Part shown: one piece after another, positions 17,242 to 25,071 of the stretch
Numbering within the stretch: position 1 is the first letter of the stretch
How the letters are laid out: each line of letters starts with the position of its first letter
NCBI GenBank assembly: GCA_964558295.1
Contig: CAZLDQ010000045.1
Span: 1-32,087, forward strand
Length of the DNA: 32,087 bases
From: JBDKTH01 sp964558295
GTDB taxonomy: Bacteria > Planctomycetota > Planctomycetia > Pirellulales > Thermoguttaceae
Direction: 5' to 3'
The notes under the pieces: model-generated
Databases searched by the model: none
What the model was told of the DNA's origin: nothing
The model's input: the letters and a program-made list of their open reading frames with translations, nothing else
Translations under genes and position numbers: made by a program

Positions 17242-19065
17242 TTATCGTTTGGACCGTCGTTCTTCTTTTTCCGTTTGTGGTTTCAAGAAGTCTTCGATCA
17301 TCCGCTTCTTGTTCTGGCGTGACTCGGCGAAGTGCGTCAGATAGTAGACCAATTGGCTGTCGCGGATTGACCAAAGGCGGCGGTGATAAGGCTTTAGATC
17401 GATGTTCAGATAGACCGGTTGCACTTGGGCATGCTGGGCAGCGGCCTGCTGCTTGGCCGTTTGGGCGTCATAGAACAGCTGCGAATGCTTTTCCCCCGGA
17501 GCCCGGACGGCGTAGGCCTTGCGGTTATTCCAGCCAGTGACGTCGTAGGCGTAGGCCCCGAGGAATTGCACACCGACAGACCAAAGGAACGCGACGGCCA
17601 AGAGGGCCTGGAGGCTTCGGCGGCGGCAAACGCGGTCGGCAATCGTCACGCTGCAAATCGCCAGAAGCGGGAGCGTGTCAACCAGAAGCCGGTAGCCGAA
17701 CGACCAGCCGCCGGCCCAATCGTACCACTTGGCGCTGAGGGCCAGAATCAACGCGGCGGTCAGGCTGAGCGGCCGGAGTACGGCGTAGCGTGGATCACGC
17801 CAGACCTGGGCTGCGCCCCAGATGGCGAATCCCACGATCGGCGAAAACACCAGGATTCCTCGGGAGGGGCTGATCAACAAACCATAAAAACCTTCGAACC
17901 AGGAACCATGCCAGACATCGGCCACACCGACCTTTTGCAGGGCCAATTTTTGACTGACAACCATGTCGCCGAAGATCCAGGGCGCACCGAGGTAATACCA
18001 ATTGTGATATCCTAGCCAGATGGCGAGTGGCAATCCGGCCAGGATGTAAATCACCAAGGGACGCAGCGCGATCCAGCGCGTTGCGGGGATGGTTGAGTGC
18101 TCGGTGTGTGTCGTGTTGTTCTCGTCAACCAAATCGCGATCCTTTCCCGGCCATCTCCGCCAGGCTACGGCGAGCAAATAGAGGCCGATGGCAATCACGG
18201 CGAGCGCCGAGGTCGGCCGGCAGAGCACACCGCAGGCGGCCGCCACGGCACAGGGCATGGCCCACCAGTCGCTCCGTTTGAGTTGCACCAGGCACCAGGC
18301 GGCCAGCGAAAGAAACAGCACGTTCGGGCCGCTCTGCCAGAGCGTCTGGCTGGCGATGCTCCACACGCAGGTGCCGGCCCCGTAGGCGATGGCGAGGAAC
18401 AGTGCAGGCCACGATCCGGTGAACTCCAATGCCGTCCAGTAGACCAGGACCACCGAGACTGCGACGCAGACGGAGGCCACCAACTTCGCCCCATACCAGA
18501 GTGCCGTCTTGTTGTGAGCCAAGTCGTCCACCAGAAGCGATTCGATCGCAAAGAAGGGGAGTGCGGTCAAGCCGGCTCCGGGGCCGAAGGTGTTCACGTA
18601 GCCCCGATGCTTCGGATCGACGGAGGGGGTAAGGAAGTAATCAGGTTGCGGGGAAACCAGTTGTCCGGCCTTACGCAGATCTCGGGCTGTAAGCTGTGGG
18701 GAAAGCTCGTGATTGACCGACCCGAGGCGGATCAAGCCGGGAGTGGTCTGGTTCTGAGTCCAAGTGAACAGGTTGACCGCCTCCTGGTTCCACGATTCAA
18801 AACGGACCGGCCGCTCACCTTGTTGGGTGCGGTAGGTCCACGCGAACATATGCGGCGCTTCGTCCGGCGTGAAAGCAAGGTTGCCCTCATGGAGCAGACT
18901 AATCGGCAAGTAGACCGTCGCCATCGGATCATGGCCGACCGAAAAGTCGCCGTTCAAGTGATACAAAGCGAGAAAGCCAAGCAAGAGAGTACCGGCCATC
19001 AGCCGCCGACGCCCCCTTCTAAAGATGGGGCAGTCGATTTCGGTGCTCTGGCAATCCGGTTTCAC
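17242..19065 (-). CDS. polytopic membrane protein, glycosyltransferase-39/PMT-like, unknown substrate
   Basis: A 607-residue integral membrane protein. GTG 19065 is preferred because GAGGGAAG (19072-19079) precedes it; a TTG at 19113 would add 16 residues. After a cytoplasmic basic stretch come TM1 (MAGTLLLGFLALYHL), then a large extracytoplasmic loop with aromatic and charged residues. About nine further hydrophobic segments follow, for example ALWYGAKLVASVCVAVSVVL and PLVIYILAGLPLAIWLGYHN. The layout of one TM, a long first loop and many later TMs resembles lipid-linked-sugar glycosyltransferases, but the diagnostic acidic pair in loop 1 cannot be assigned by eye. The C-terminal 110 residues or so are soluble and basic. 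Confidence 0.72.
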   Translation of the reverse strand: MKPDCQSTEIDCPIFRRGRRRLMAGTLLLGFLALYHLNGDFSVGHDPMATVYLPISLLHEGNLAFTPDEAPHMFAWTYRTQQGERPVRFESWNQEAVNLFTWTQNQTTPGLIRLGSVNHELSPQLTARDLRKAGQLVSPQPDYFLTPSVDPKHRGYVNTFGPGAGLTALPFFAIESLLVDDLAHNKTALWYGAKLVASVCVAVSVVLVYWTALEFTGSWPALFLAIAYGAGTCVWSIASQTLWQSGPNVLFLSLAAWCLVQLKRSDWWAMPCAVAAACGVLCRPTSALAVIAIGLYLLAVAWRRWPGKDRDLVDENNTTHTEHSTIPATRWIALRPLVIYILAGLPLAIWLGYHNWYYLGAPWIFGDMVVSQKLALQKVGVADVWHGSWFEGFYGLLISPSRGILVFSPIVGFAIWGAAQVWRDPRYAVLRPLSLTAALILALSAKWYDWAGGWSFGYRLLVDTLPLLAICSVTIADRVCRRRSLQALLAVAFLWSVGVQFLGAYAYDVTGWNNRKAYAVRAPGEKHSQLFYDAQTAKQQAAAQHAQVQPVYLNIDLKPYHRRLWSIRDSQLVYYLTHFAESRQNKKRMIEDFLKPQTEKEERRSKR

Positions 19066-19289
19066 AGCGGTCTTCCCTCGATGGAAGGGGGCTCTGCAGA
19101 TCGTTATCGACAATACCGAATCTACTTCATCTCGGGGGGTGTTTTGGCAAGTCTAGCATAAGGTAGTTGTGATGGTGCGGTGGGTTTCGTTCTACCTCCG
19201 ATGTATCCGCTAGAATAGGATGGTGGTATTCAATTTGGCGTTCCTTGTTACCGTCAATGCGGGGGACTCAACATCACCCCAGGGAGCGT

Positions 19290-20669
19290 ATGAGCACTGA
19301 GGTCTTTTCTCGCCGTTCTACGCTTCCCGTCCCACTGGAAGAAGCGTTTGCGTGGCATGCCCGGCCGGGAGCCTTGGATCGCTTGCTTCCCCCCTGGGAA
19401 AAAGTCCGTGTCGTGAAACGAATCGGCGGGGTTCAGGACGGTGACCAGGTTGAATTGTTGGTCCATCTCGGTCCGCTGCCGGTGAAATGGCTCGCCGCGC
19501 ATCGCGACTATCAACCCAACCGCCAGTTCCGTGATGTGCAACTTTACGGTCCTTTCGCTGCCTGGGATCACGTGCATCTGTTTGAGCCGGAAGGGGCGGG
19601 ACAGTGTGCGCTGGAAGATCGGATTGAGTACCGTTTGCCGGGCGGCCCGATCGGCAGGCTGCTTGGCAGGCGCACGGTGCGTCGCCGGTTGGAGCGGATG
19701 TTTGAGTATCGCCACGCCACAACGGCTGCGGATCTAGCCGCCCATGCCAAGTATCGGGGCGAGCCGCTCGATGTTTGTATCAGCGGTTCAACAGGATTGA
19801 TTGGCTCGACACTGGCGTCTTTTCTTGCGGCTGGCGGCCACCGTGTTCGGCGGATCGTCCGGCATGACTCGGCGGGGGATCTCAACGTCATCACCTGGAT
19901 CCCTGCCCAGGGAGCCCTGGAAGCCGAAAAGCTCGATGGGGCCGCTGCTGTTGTGCATCTGGCAGGTGAGAATCTGGCCGCCGGACGATGGACGGAAGCC
20001 AAGAAGAAGCGTGTGCTCGAGAGCCGTGTGAACGGGACACGTCAGCTTGCCGAAACACTTGCACGGCTTGAGCGTCCGCCCAGAGTCTTCGTCGTGGCAT
20101 CCGCCGTAGGCTTTTACGGCAATCGTGGCAATACGGTTCTTGATGAGGACGACCAGCCTGGCCAGGGTTTCTTGGCCGACGTCTGCCGGCAGTGGGAGGC
20201 GGCCGCGCAACCGGCCGTCGAACGAGGAATCCGAGTGGTGCACGCACGCTTTGGGATCGTATTGAGCCCGCGCGGCGGGGCTCTGGCGAAGATGCTCCCC
20301 TTGTTTCGGCTTGGGTTGGGCGGTCGATTGGGCGACGGCCAGGCGTATTGGAGTTGGATCTCTTTGGATGATGCTGTCGGGGCGATCCACCAGGCAATCA
20401 TCACTCCCTCGATTGTCGGCTCGATGAATGTCGTGACACCCAATCCGGTTCGCAACGGCGAGTTCACCAGAACGTTGGCCAGGGTGTTGGGCCGACCGGC
20501 GTTCTTTCCGGTTCCCACCTTTGCCTTACACTTGGCGCTGGGCGAAATGGCTGACGAGATGCTGCTGGCCAGCACGCGGGTTATTCCTCGGCGGCTGTTT
20601 GCCGCTGGTTACGAGTTTCGCCATCCCACGCTTGAGGTTGCTTTACGGCATCTGCTCGGACGCAAGTGA
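19290..20669 (+). CDS. SRPBCC domain fused to SDR39U1/YfcH-type epimerase
   Basis: A 459-residue two-domain protein. The N-terminal part (about 1-155) is a START/SRPBCC ligand-binding fold (STLPVPLEEAFAWHARPGAL, WDHVHLFEP, RRLERMFEYRH). The C-terminal part (about 165-459) is an atypical short-chain dehydrogenase of the TIGR01777 family: Rossmann start CISGSTGLIGSTLASFLAAG, VVHLAGENLAAGRWTEAKKK, VVASAVGFYGNRG and the C-terminal GMADEMLLAS-type region. AGGGAG (19281-19286) precedes ATG 19290. YfcH-like proteins have no firmly established substrate. The fusion suggests that the SRPBCC domain captures a hydrophobic ligand that the reductase/epimerase acts on. The gene ends at 20669, about 70 bases before the helicase start. 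Confidence 0.86.
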   Translation: MSTEVFSRRSTLPVPLEEAFAWHARPGALDRLLPPWEKVRVVKRIGGVQDGDQVELLVHLGPLPVKWLAAHRDYQPNRQFRDVQLYGPFAAWDHVHLFEPEGAGQCALEDRIEYRLPGGPIGRLLGRRTVRRRLERMFEYRHATTAADLAAHAKYRGEPLDVCISGSTGLIGSTLASFLAAGGHRVRRIVRHDSAGDLNVITWIPAQGALEAEKLDGAAAVVHLAGENLAAGRWTEAKKKRVLESRVNGTRQLAETLARLERPPRVFVVASAVGFYGNRGNTVLDEDDQPGQGFLADVCRQWEAAAQPAVERGIRVVHARFGIVLSPRGGALAKMLPLFRLGLGGRLGDGQAYWSWISLDDAVGAIHQAIITPSIVGSMNVVTPNPVRNGEFTRTLARVLGRPAFFPVPTFALHLALGEMADEMLLASTRVIPRRLFAAGYEFRHPTLEVALRHLLGRK

Positions 20670-20737
20670 AGCTGGGGCGATGGCCTTTTGTTGGGAATCG
20701 GGTACAATACAAAAACGTACTGTTCATCTGTCTAGCA

Positions 20738-22201
20738 ATGGATGCTCCGGACGATCCCTCCTGTTCTGCTAGCACAAGCGGAATCCTGATGCCCGTGCCT
20801 TCTGCAAAACTCGCCTTCTCCCGCGGAACGTTGATTCTGGAAGGAATCTCGCAGGCGGAGATTGCACGGCTTTGGGGCCCGATCGGTTGGGTGTGGGACC
20901 GCAGGGTTCACGGCTGGCGGTGCGATGCGATGGAGTACGTTGAGGTGCTCGGACGACTGCGAGAGGCAAACTACCAAGTCGAAGACCAGGTTCCCCAATG
21001 GAAGGCAATCGCGTGGCCCAAAGTTGCATTGCATTCGCTGCGTGAGGACCAGCAAGCGGCCGTGGCTGCCTGGAAGGAGACGGGTCGGGGAGTCATCGTG
21101 ATGCCCACTGGTACGGGGAAGACGGAAGTGGCCCTGACGGCGATGGCCGAGACGGGCACGAGCACGCTGGTCGTCGCACCGGTGCGCGACCTAATGTACC
21201 AGTGGCATCGGCGGATCCTAGCGGGGCTCGGCTACGATGCAGGAATCATCGGTGACAATGTCTTCCGCGTTCGGCCCGTGTCGGTGACGACCTACGATAG
21301 TGCCTGTATCCACATGGAACGATTGGGGGACCAGTTTGGCTTGGTCATTTTCGATGAGTGCCACCATCTGCCCGGCGAGATTCGCCGTGATGCGGCCCGG
21401 ATGTCGGCCGCCCCGATGCGGATGGGCCTGAGTGCTACGCCAGAGCGTTCCGACGGCCGGCATGTGGACCTGGAATGGCTTATCGGTCCGATGGTCTATC
21501 AATTGCCGATCACTGAGGCCAAAGGGCAGACGCTGGCCGACTATGAGTTGGTGCGGATTCCCGTGTATCTGTCGCCCGAGGAGCGGGAACAGTATGACCG
21601 CTGCTCTCGGATTGTACGGCGTTACCTGATCGAACGCCGCAAGGTCGATCCCCACTACTCTTGGGAAGACATGTGCATTGAGACCGGCCGCACGGCGGAA
21701 GCCCGGCGCGCGGTGAAGGCCTACTACGCGAAGAAATCGATCGAAGATCGGGCCGAGGAGAAGCTTCGCGTGCTGGAAGACATCTTCCGGCTTCACGCCG
21801 GCGAACCGTGCATTGTCTTTGCAGGCTCGAACGCGATGGCCCGCGATGTTTCGCAGCGGTTCTTGATCCCGTGCCTGTTGAACCATTGTGGAAAGCGGGA
21901 ACGCTTGGAGATTCTTGAGGGGTTGGAGAACGGCACCTATCCGGCGATTGTGGCCAACCAGGTGCTCGACGAAGGCGTGGACTTGCCCGAGGTGAAAGTG
22001 GCCGTGGTGATCGGCGGCACTGCTTCCAGTCGCCAAGCCAAGCAGCGGCTAGGACGCCTCCTGCGCAAGCGGGGTCGCAACTGGGCCCTGCTCTACGAGG
22101 TCGTTTGTGCCGACACGAACGAAGAGAGCCGGTCGCGCCAGCGGCGCCGTAGTGACGCGTTCCAGGGCAACCGTCAGCGACGGCTCAAGAAAAAGCCGTG
22201 A
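20738..22201 (+). CDS. XPB-type superfamily 2 DNA helicase
   Basis: ATP-dependent DNA helicase of the XPB/Ssl2 group. Visible features in order: an N-terminal damage-recognition-like region (RGTLILEGISQAEIARLWG), Walker A (MPTGTGKTEVAL, near 21100), Walker B/DExH (VIFDECHHLPGE, near 21350), motif III (LGLSATPERSDGRH, near 21430), the second RecA domain with IVFAGSNAMARDVSQ, and motif VI (QAKQRLGRLLRKRG). The start is uncertain: ATG 20738 is used, ATG 20789 would fit the usual family N-terminus (MPVPSAKLAFSRGT), and a GTG at 20666 overlaps the previous stop codon. A TACAAT box lies at 20703-20708. In archaea this helicase works with the Bax1 nuclease, whose homologue follows on the same strand, so a helicase-nuclease repair role is likely. 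Confidence 0.9.
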   Translation: MDAPDDPSCSASTSGILMPVPSAKLAFSRGTLILEGISQAEIARLWGPIGWVWDRRVHGWRCDAMEYVEVLGRLREANYQVEDQVPQWKAIAWPKVALHSLREDQQAAVAAWKETGRGVIVMPTGTGKTEVALTAMAETGTSTLVVAPVRDLMYQWHRRILAGLGYDAGIIGDNVFRVRPVSVTTYDSACIHMERLGDQFGLVIFDECHHLPGEIRRDAARMSAAPMRMGLSATPERSDGRHVDLEWLIGPMVYQLPITEAKGQTLADYELVRIPVYLSPEEREQYDRCSRIVRRYLIERRKVDPHYSWEDMCIETGRTAEARRAVKAYYAKKSIEDRAEEKLRVLEDIFRLHAGEPCIVFAGSNAMARDVSQRFLIPCLLNHCGKRERLEILEGLENGTYPAIVANQVLDEGVDLPEVKVAVVIGGTASSRQAKQRLGRLLRKRGRNWALLYEVVCADTNEESRSRQRRRSDAFQGNRQRRLKKKP

Positions 22202-22220
22202 GGGGGCCAGCGAGGGGGGA

Positions 22221-22754
22221 CTATGCGAAGATCTCGGCCACGGGGAGCGTGAACCCGGGCACCACGTCTTCGCCGCTTGGCTGGTCAGAAACGCTTAGGA
22301 CGTAGATCTGACTCCGGCTGCAGCAGATGGTCACGGTGCGGGTCAGCCATACAACCCGGCAACCGGCATCAAGCTGGTTGTGAACGTTGACGAGCACTTC
22401 ACTGGCCCGGTCGCGTGGGGACACGATCTTGACGGCCAAGTCAGACGCTCCGCCGAAATAACCGGCAGGAGGTGTCGGGGGGACACGGTCTTTACGCAGA
22501 AAGGCCATATCAGGTGCCCGAACCGTGTCGGGATCGCGAGCAATGACGAAACCGGTCTCTGCCCCCATCACTTCGCCCCGGAGCCGTTTTCTCCACGAAG
22601 ACATGGTGTCGCGCGTAGAGCCGATTAACCAGTTTGCCATGCCGATACCCTGTCGGCGTGATCCTGGTCAATTCTCCGCACGCCAATTCGGCCCGCCCCA
22701 GCCCGGGGTTTGGAGCAACTGGTCGGCAGTCGTCATAGATTCAGTCGTCGTCAT
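22221..22754 (-). pseudogene. broken Uma2-family (DUF820, PD-(D/E)xK) nuclease gene
   Basis: The 3' part is open from 22640 (GAETGFVIARDPDTVRAPDM, then GEDVVPGFTLPVAEIFA) and is unmistakably Uma2. Its missing N-terminus lies upstream. ATG 22754 gives MTTTESMTTADQLLQTPG in the same frame, but that frame hits TGA at 22668-22670. The expected middle (ELACGELTRITPTGYRHGKL) is read only in another frame. So a frameshift near 22700-22712 and a second near 22571-22584 are needed to restore the protein. The position of the conserved catalytic Glu (usually AVEVVSP) reads AVKIVSP, with Lys. It sits antisense between XPB and Bax1. Uma2 genes are multicopy and expendable in planctomycetes, so decay is plausible. 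Confidence 0.8.
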
Positions 22755-22890
22755 GGTTCACCGGTACGCTATCCTACGCCACGTCTGGGGTAGTGGCAAC
22801 GACACGGCGGGGCCCGAGTGGGGTACAATAAGGGACAGTGTCGCACCGTGTGACAAGACTTGAACGAAGATACGTCGCTTTTCCCAAGCA

Positions 22891-24099
22891 ATGCTTACCC
22901 GAGAACTTGCCATCGCCGCATACGACGGTGGACGGATTGTCCCCGACCGGCTGACCCGTCAAGCCCATCGGCAATACGTCGAGTATGCCGAGCGAATGCT
23001 GACCGTCTACCGCACGGGGATTGGGCGCACGCGGCAGGAGTTGCACCGGAACGTCTGGCAGATCTTCGCTGAAGAGGAAGACTGCCCACGGCGGCGGATC
23101 GGCGCCTTTTGCAAACTGCTGGACGATGCCAGCACGTACTACCGTGATTCGCGAAAGCGGGCGGCGGCATTGCGACGAGAGGTCTTTCGAAAGGCGGCCG
23201 TCTATCACCCCTTGGTGCGTAGCGCCGACCGGCTTTTCGATCACCAGGAAACGGAGGTCAAAGATCGGATCGCCGCACAACTGGGTCGTACCTGGCGAGA
23301 CATCGAGAATGAACTGTTTGCCGACGTGATTGATTTTCACCGTCTGACTGCCTTTGAAGGGTATCCGACGGGCGCCGCGCTATTGGCTCGCTATAACGTG
23401 GCGCAGGTCCAGGCGGCCATGTTCGACGCGGTTTCGATGGCCGTGTGGGCCACGGAGGACTACAAGACGATCCTCCGTTACGCCAAGCTCGCCCGACTCA
23501 TGCACACGATCGTGCGTCTGCCCGACGGTCGTTACCATTTCCGCTTCGATGGTCCGGCTTCGGTCCTGCGACAGACTCGCCGCTACGGCGTGGCTATGGC
23601 CCGATTCCTGCCGGCGCTGATCGCCTGCCGTGGCTGGCGCATGCATGCCGTGATCCGCACTCGCCGCCGCGGCTTGCACGTGAATCTGGAGCTTTCCTGG
23701 CTCGACGGGCTGACGAGCCATCTGCCGCCCCCGCAGGCGTTCGACTCGTCGGTGGAGCAGACCTTTGCCGAACGCTGGGGACCGGAAAAGCACGACGGTT
23801 GGCGGTTGGTTCGCGAAGGGGAAATCCTGCACCGGGGACAGAAGGTGTTTGTTCCGGATTTTGCCTTTCGCCGTGACGACGGCCGGACGGTGCTCTTGGA
23901 GATCGTCGGTTTCTGGACCCCCGAGTATCTTCAGGCCAAGCTGGAGACACTCCGGGTGTTTCACGATCAGCCCATTCTTTTGGCGGTGGCAGAGCGGGTC
24001 AGTCCCTGCTTGATCGAGCTTCCGGCCACGGTGATTCCGTTCAAGACGTCGCTGGCAGTGAAGGACGTGTTAGAACGGCTTGCAACGGCGACCGGCTAG
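22891..24099 (+). CDS. Bax1-like (DUF790) structure-specific nuclease partner of XPB
   Basis: A 402-residue protein of the DUF790 family, which includes archaeal Bax1, the nuclease that binds XPB and cuts at fork-type DNA. It begins LTRELAIAAYDGGRIVPDRL, followed by a helical central region that contacts XPB in relatives. The C-terminal PD-(D/E)xK nuclease core shows Asp323 (FVPDFAFRRDDGRTV), Glu337 (LLEIVGFW) and Lys350 (LQAKLETL). Start ATG 22891; no ribosome binding site is seen, but the family N-terminus fits. A TACAAT box lies at 22824-22829. It is separated from the helicase by the dead Uma2 gene, so the ancestral XPB-Bax1 operon has probably been split by an insertion. Confidence 0.88.
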   Translation: MLTRELAIAAYDGGRIVPDRLTRQAHRQYVEYAERMLTVYRTGIGRTRQELHRNVWQIFAEEEDCPRRRIGAFCKLLDDASTYYRDSRKRAAALRREVFRKAAVYHPLVRSADRLFDHQETEVKDRIAAQLGRTWRDIENELFADVIDFHRLTAFEGYPTGAALLARYNVAQVQAAMFDAVSMAVWATEDYKTILRYAKLARLMHTIVRLPDGRYHFRFDGPASVLRQTRRYGVAMARFLPALIACRGWRMHAVIRTRRRGLHVNLELSWLDGLTSHLPPPQAFDSSVEQTFAERWGPEKHDGWRLVREGEILHRGQKVFVPDFAFRRDDGRTVLLEIVGFWTPEYLQAKLETLRVFHDQPILLAVAERVSPCLIELPATVIPFKTSLAVKDVLERLATATG

Positions 24100-24125
24100 G
24101 GGGGCGTCCGGCGGCACGATCGCTT

Positions 24126-24878
24126 TCACTTCGGATGGGCGGAGGCCTGGAGGGCACGTTCGGCCTGGAGGGGCAACATCGTCAGATCTGCATTCACCGA
24201 GCAACGCAGCGATTCCGCGATCAATTGCCGGCAAATCTCGGCCACTTCGACAGCTTCGCCCGTCTCGTCATCCATTGTGAATTCGAAGACCTCTTCGTCT
24301 TCCTCTTCCACCTCATCCGACACAATCGCAGCAAGTTGCTCCAGAGTCGTCGATTCGGCGAAGACTCCCACCTGGGCCAAGAAGCCTTCAAGATATTCGA
24401 GATAGCCACGCGATGTGGCCGCGGGAGTCTTCCAAGTCGCAACCGACCCGAGAGCACTTCGAAGCACGCCGACCAGCGAGTCGCGACCGGGCAAGGCGTT
24501 TCGCGCGGCTAGGTGTTGCCAGTTGCGACGGATGCTCTCAAGGATCAGCTCTTGTTCCTGGCCCGGTTGATAGTCGATCCGCTCGATTTTTCCGCCGAGT
24601 TCCAAGGGGCCGTGCCGCAATTGGTGAATCAGCTGTTCGAGGGCCGATTCGACCAGCGGGTCCGTTAAACGCCGGCCGCTGAGCGCGTTCGCGTACAGGA
24701 TTCCTGATTCGGTGAACAGATGGGTTTCCAGCAATTCGTCGGTGCGGTACTTGTTGCCCGTATAGGCCAACGGTACTGGTTGGCCCCGACGCTTGGCTCG
24801 TTCCTCCCGCCGCTTCTTCTCCCGCTTGCGCAGGTTTCGTTTTCCTTGCTTCCTGCTGATGATTCTTTCCTTTTGCAC
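24126..24878 (-). CDS. uncharacterised protein with basic N-terminus and acidic tail
   Basis: I do not recognise this family. The product of about 250 residues starts with a very basic region (SRKQGKRNLRKREKKRREER, then AKRRGQ) typical of nucleic-acid or ribosome contact. A compact domain follows (YTGNKYRTDELLETHLFTES, GRRLTDPLVESALEQLI), then a helical region, and an acidic stretch (DEVEEEDEEVFEFTMDDE) near the C-terminus. No signal peptide or membrane segment. I use GTG 24878, with GAAG nearby; GTG 24902 and TTG 24905 are alternatives. Convergent with the Bax1 gene, 26 bases apart, so no functional link follows from position. Probably a real gene, given its length and sensible composition. 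Confidence 0.68.
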   Translation of the reverse strand: MQKERIISRKQGKRNLRKREKKRREERAKRRGQPVPLAYTGNKYRTDELLETHLFTESGILYANALSGRRLTDPLVESALEQLIHQLRHGPLELGGKIERIDYQPGQEQELILESIRRNWQHLAARNALPGRDSLVGVLRSALGSVATWKTPAATSRGYLEYLEGFLAQVGVFAESTTLEQLAAIVSDEVEEEDEEVFEFTMDDETGEAVEVAEICRQLIAESLRCSVNADLTMLPLQAERALQASAHPK

Positions 24879-24955
24879 AGTCTTCAAAGGACAGAGAGGC
24901 ACCAAGCTGAAAGCATAGCCTGATGGGGCTTATGGCAAAAGCCCTACCTCTTCGC

Positions 24956-24964
24956 GGGGGGGGG
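24956..24964 (+). repeat. run of nine Gs between divergent genes
   Basis: A G9 tract lies in the intergenic region of about 190 bases between the minus-strand gene ending its 5' side at 24878 and the LplT-Aas gene. Tracts of this length are prone to slippage and to sequencing error. Shorter G runs occur upstream of leuS (1608-1615) and aceE (11101-11107). Confidence 0.6.
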
Positions 24965-25071
24965 TGGGCTGAAGCGGACCGTGACATGAGCCAGAAAAAA
25001 AACGCCCTGGTTTCTGTCACCCGTCTTGGCGATGTTTAGCTGTAAACCTACAATCCGGACACAATCCGCCT

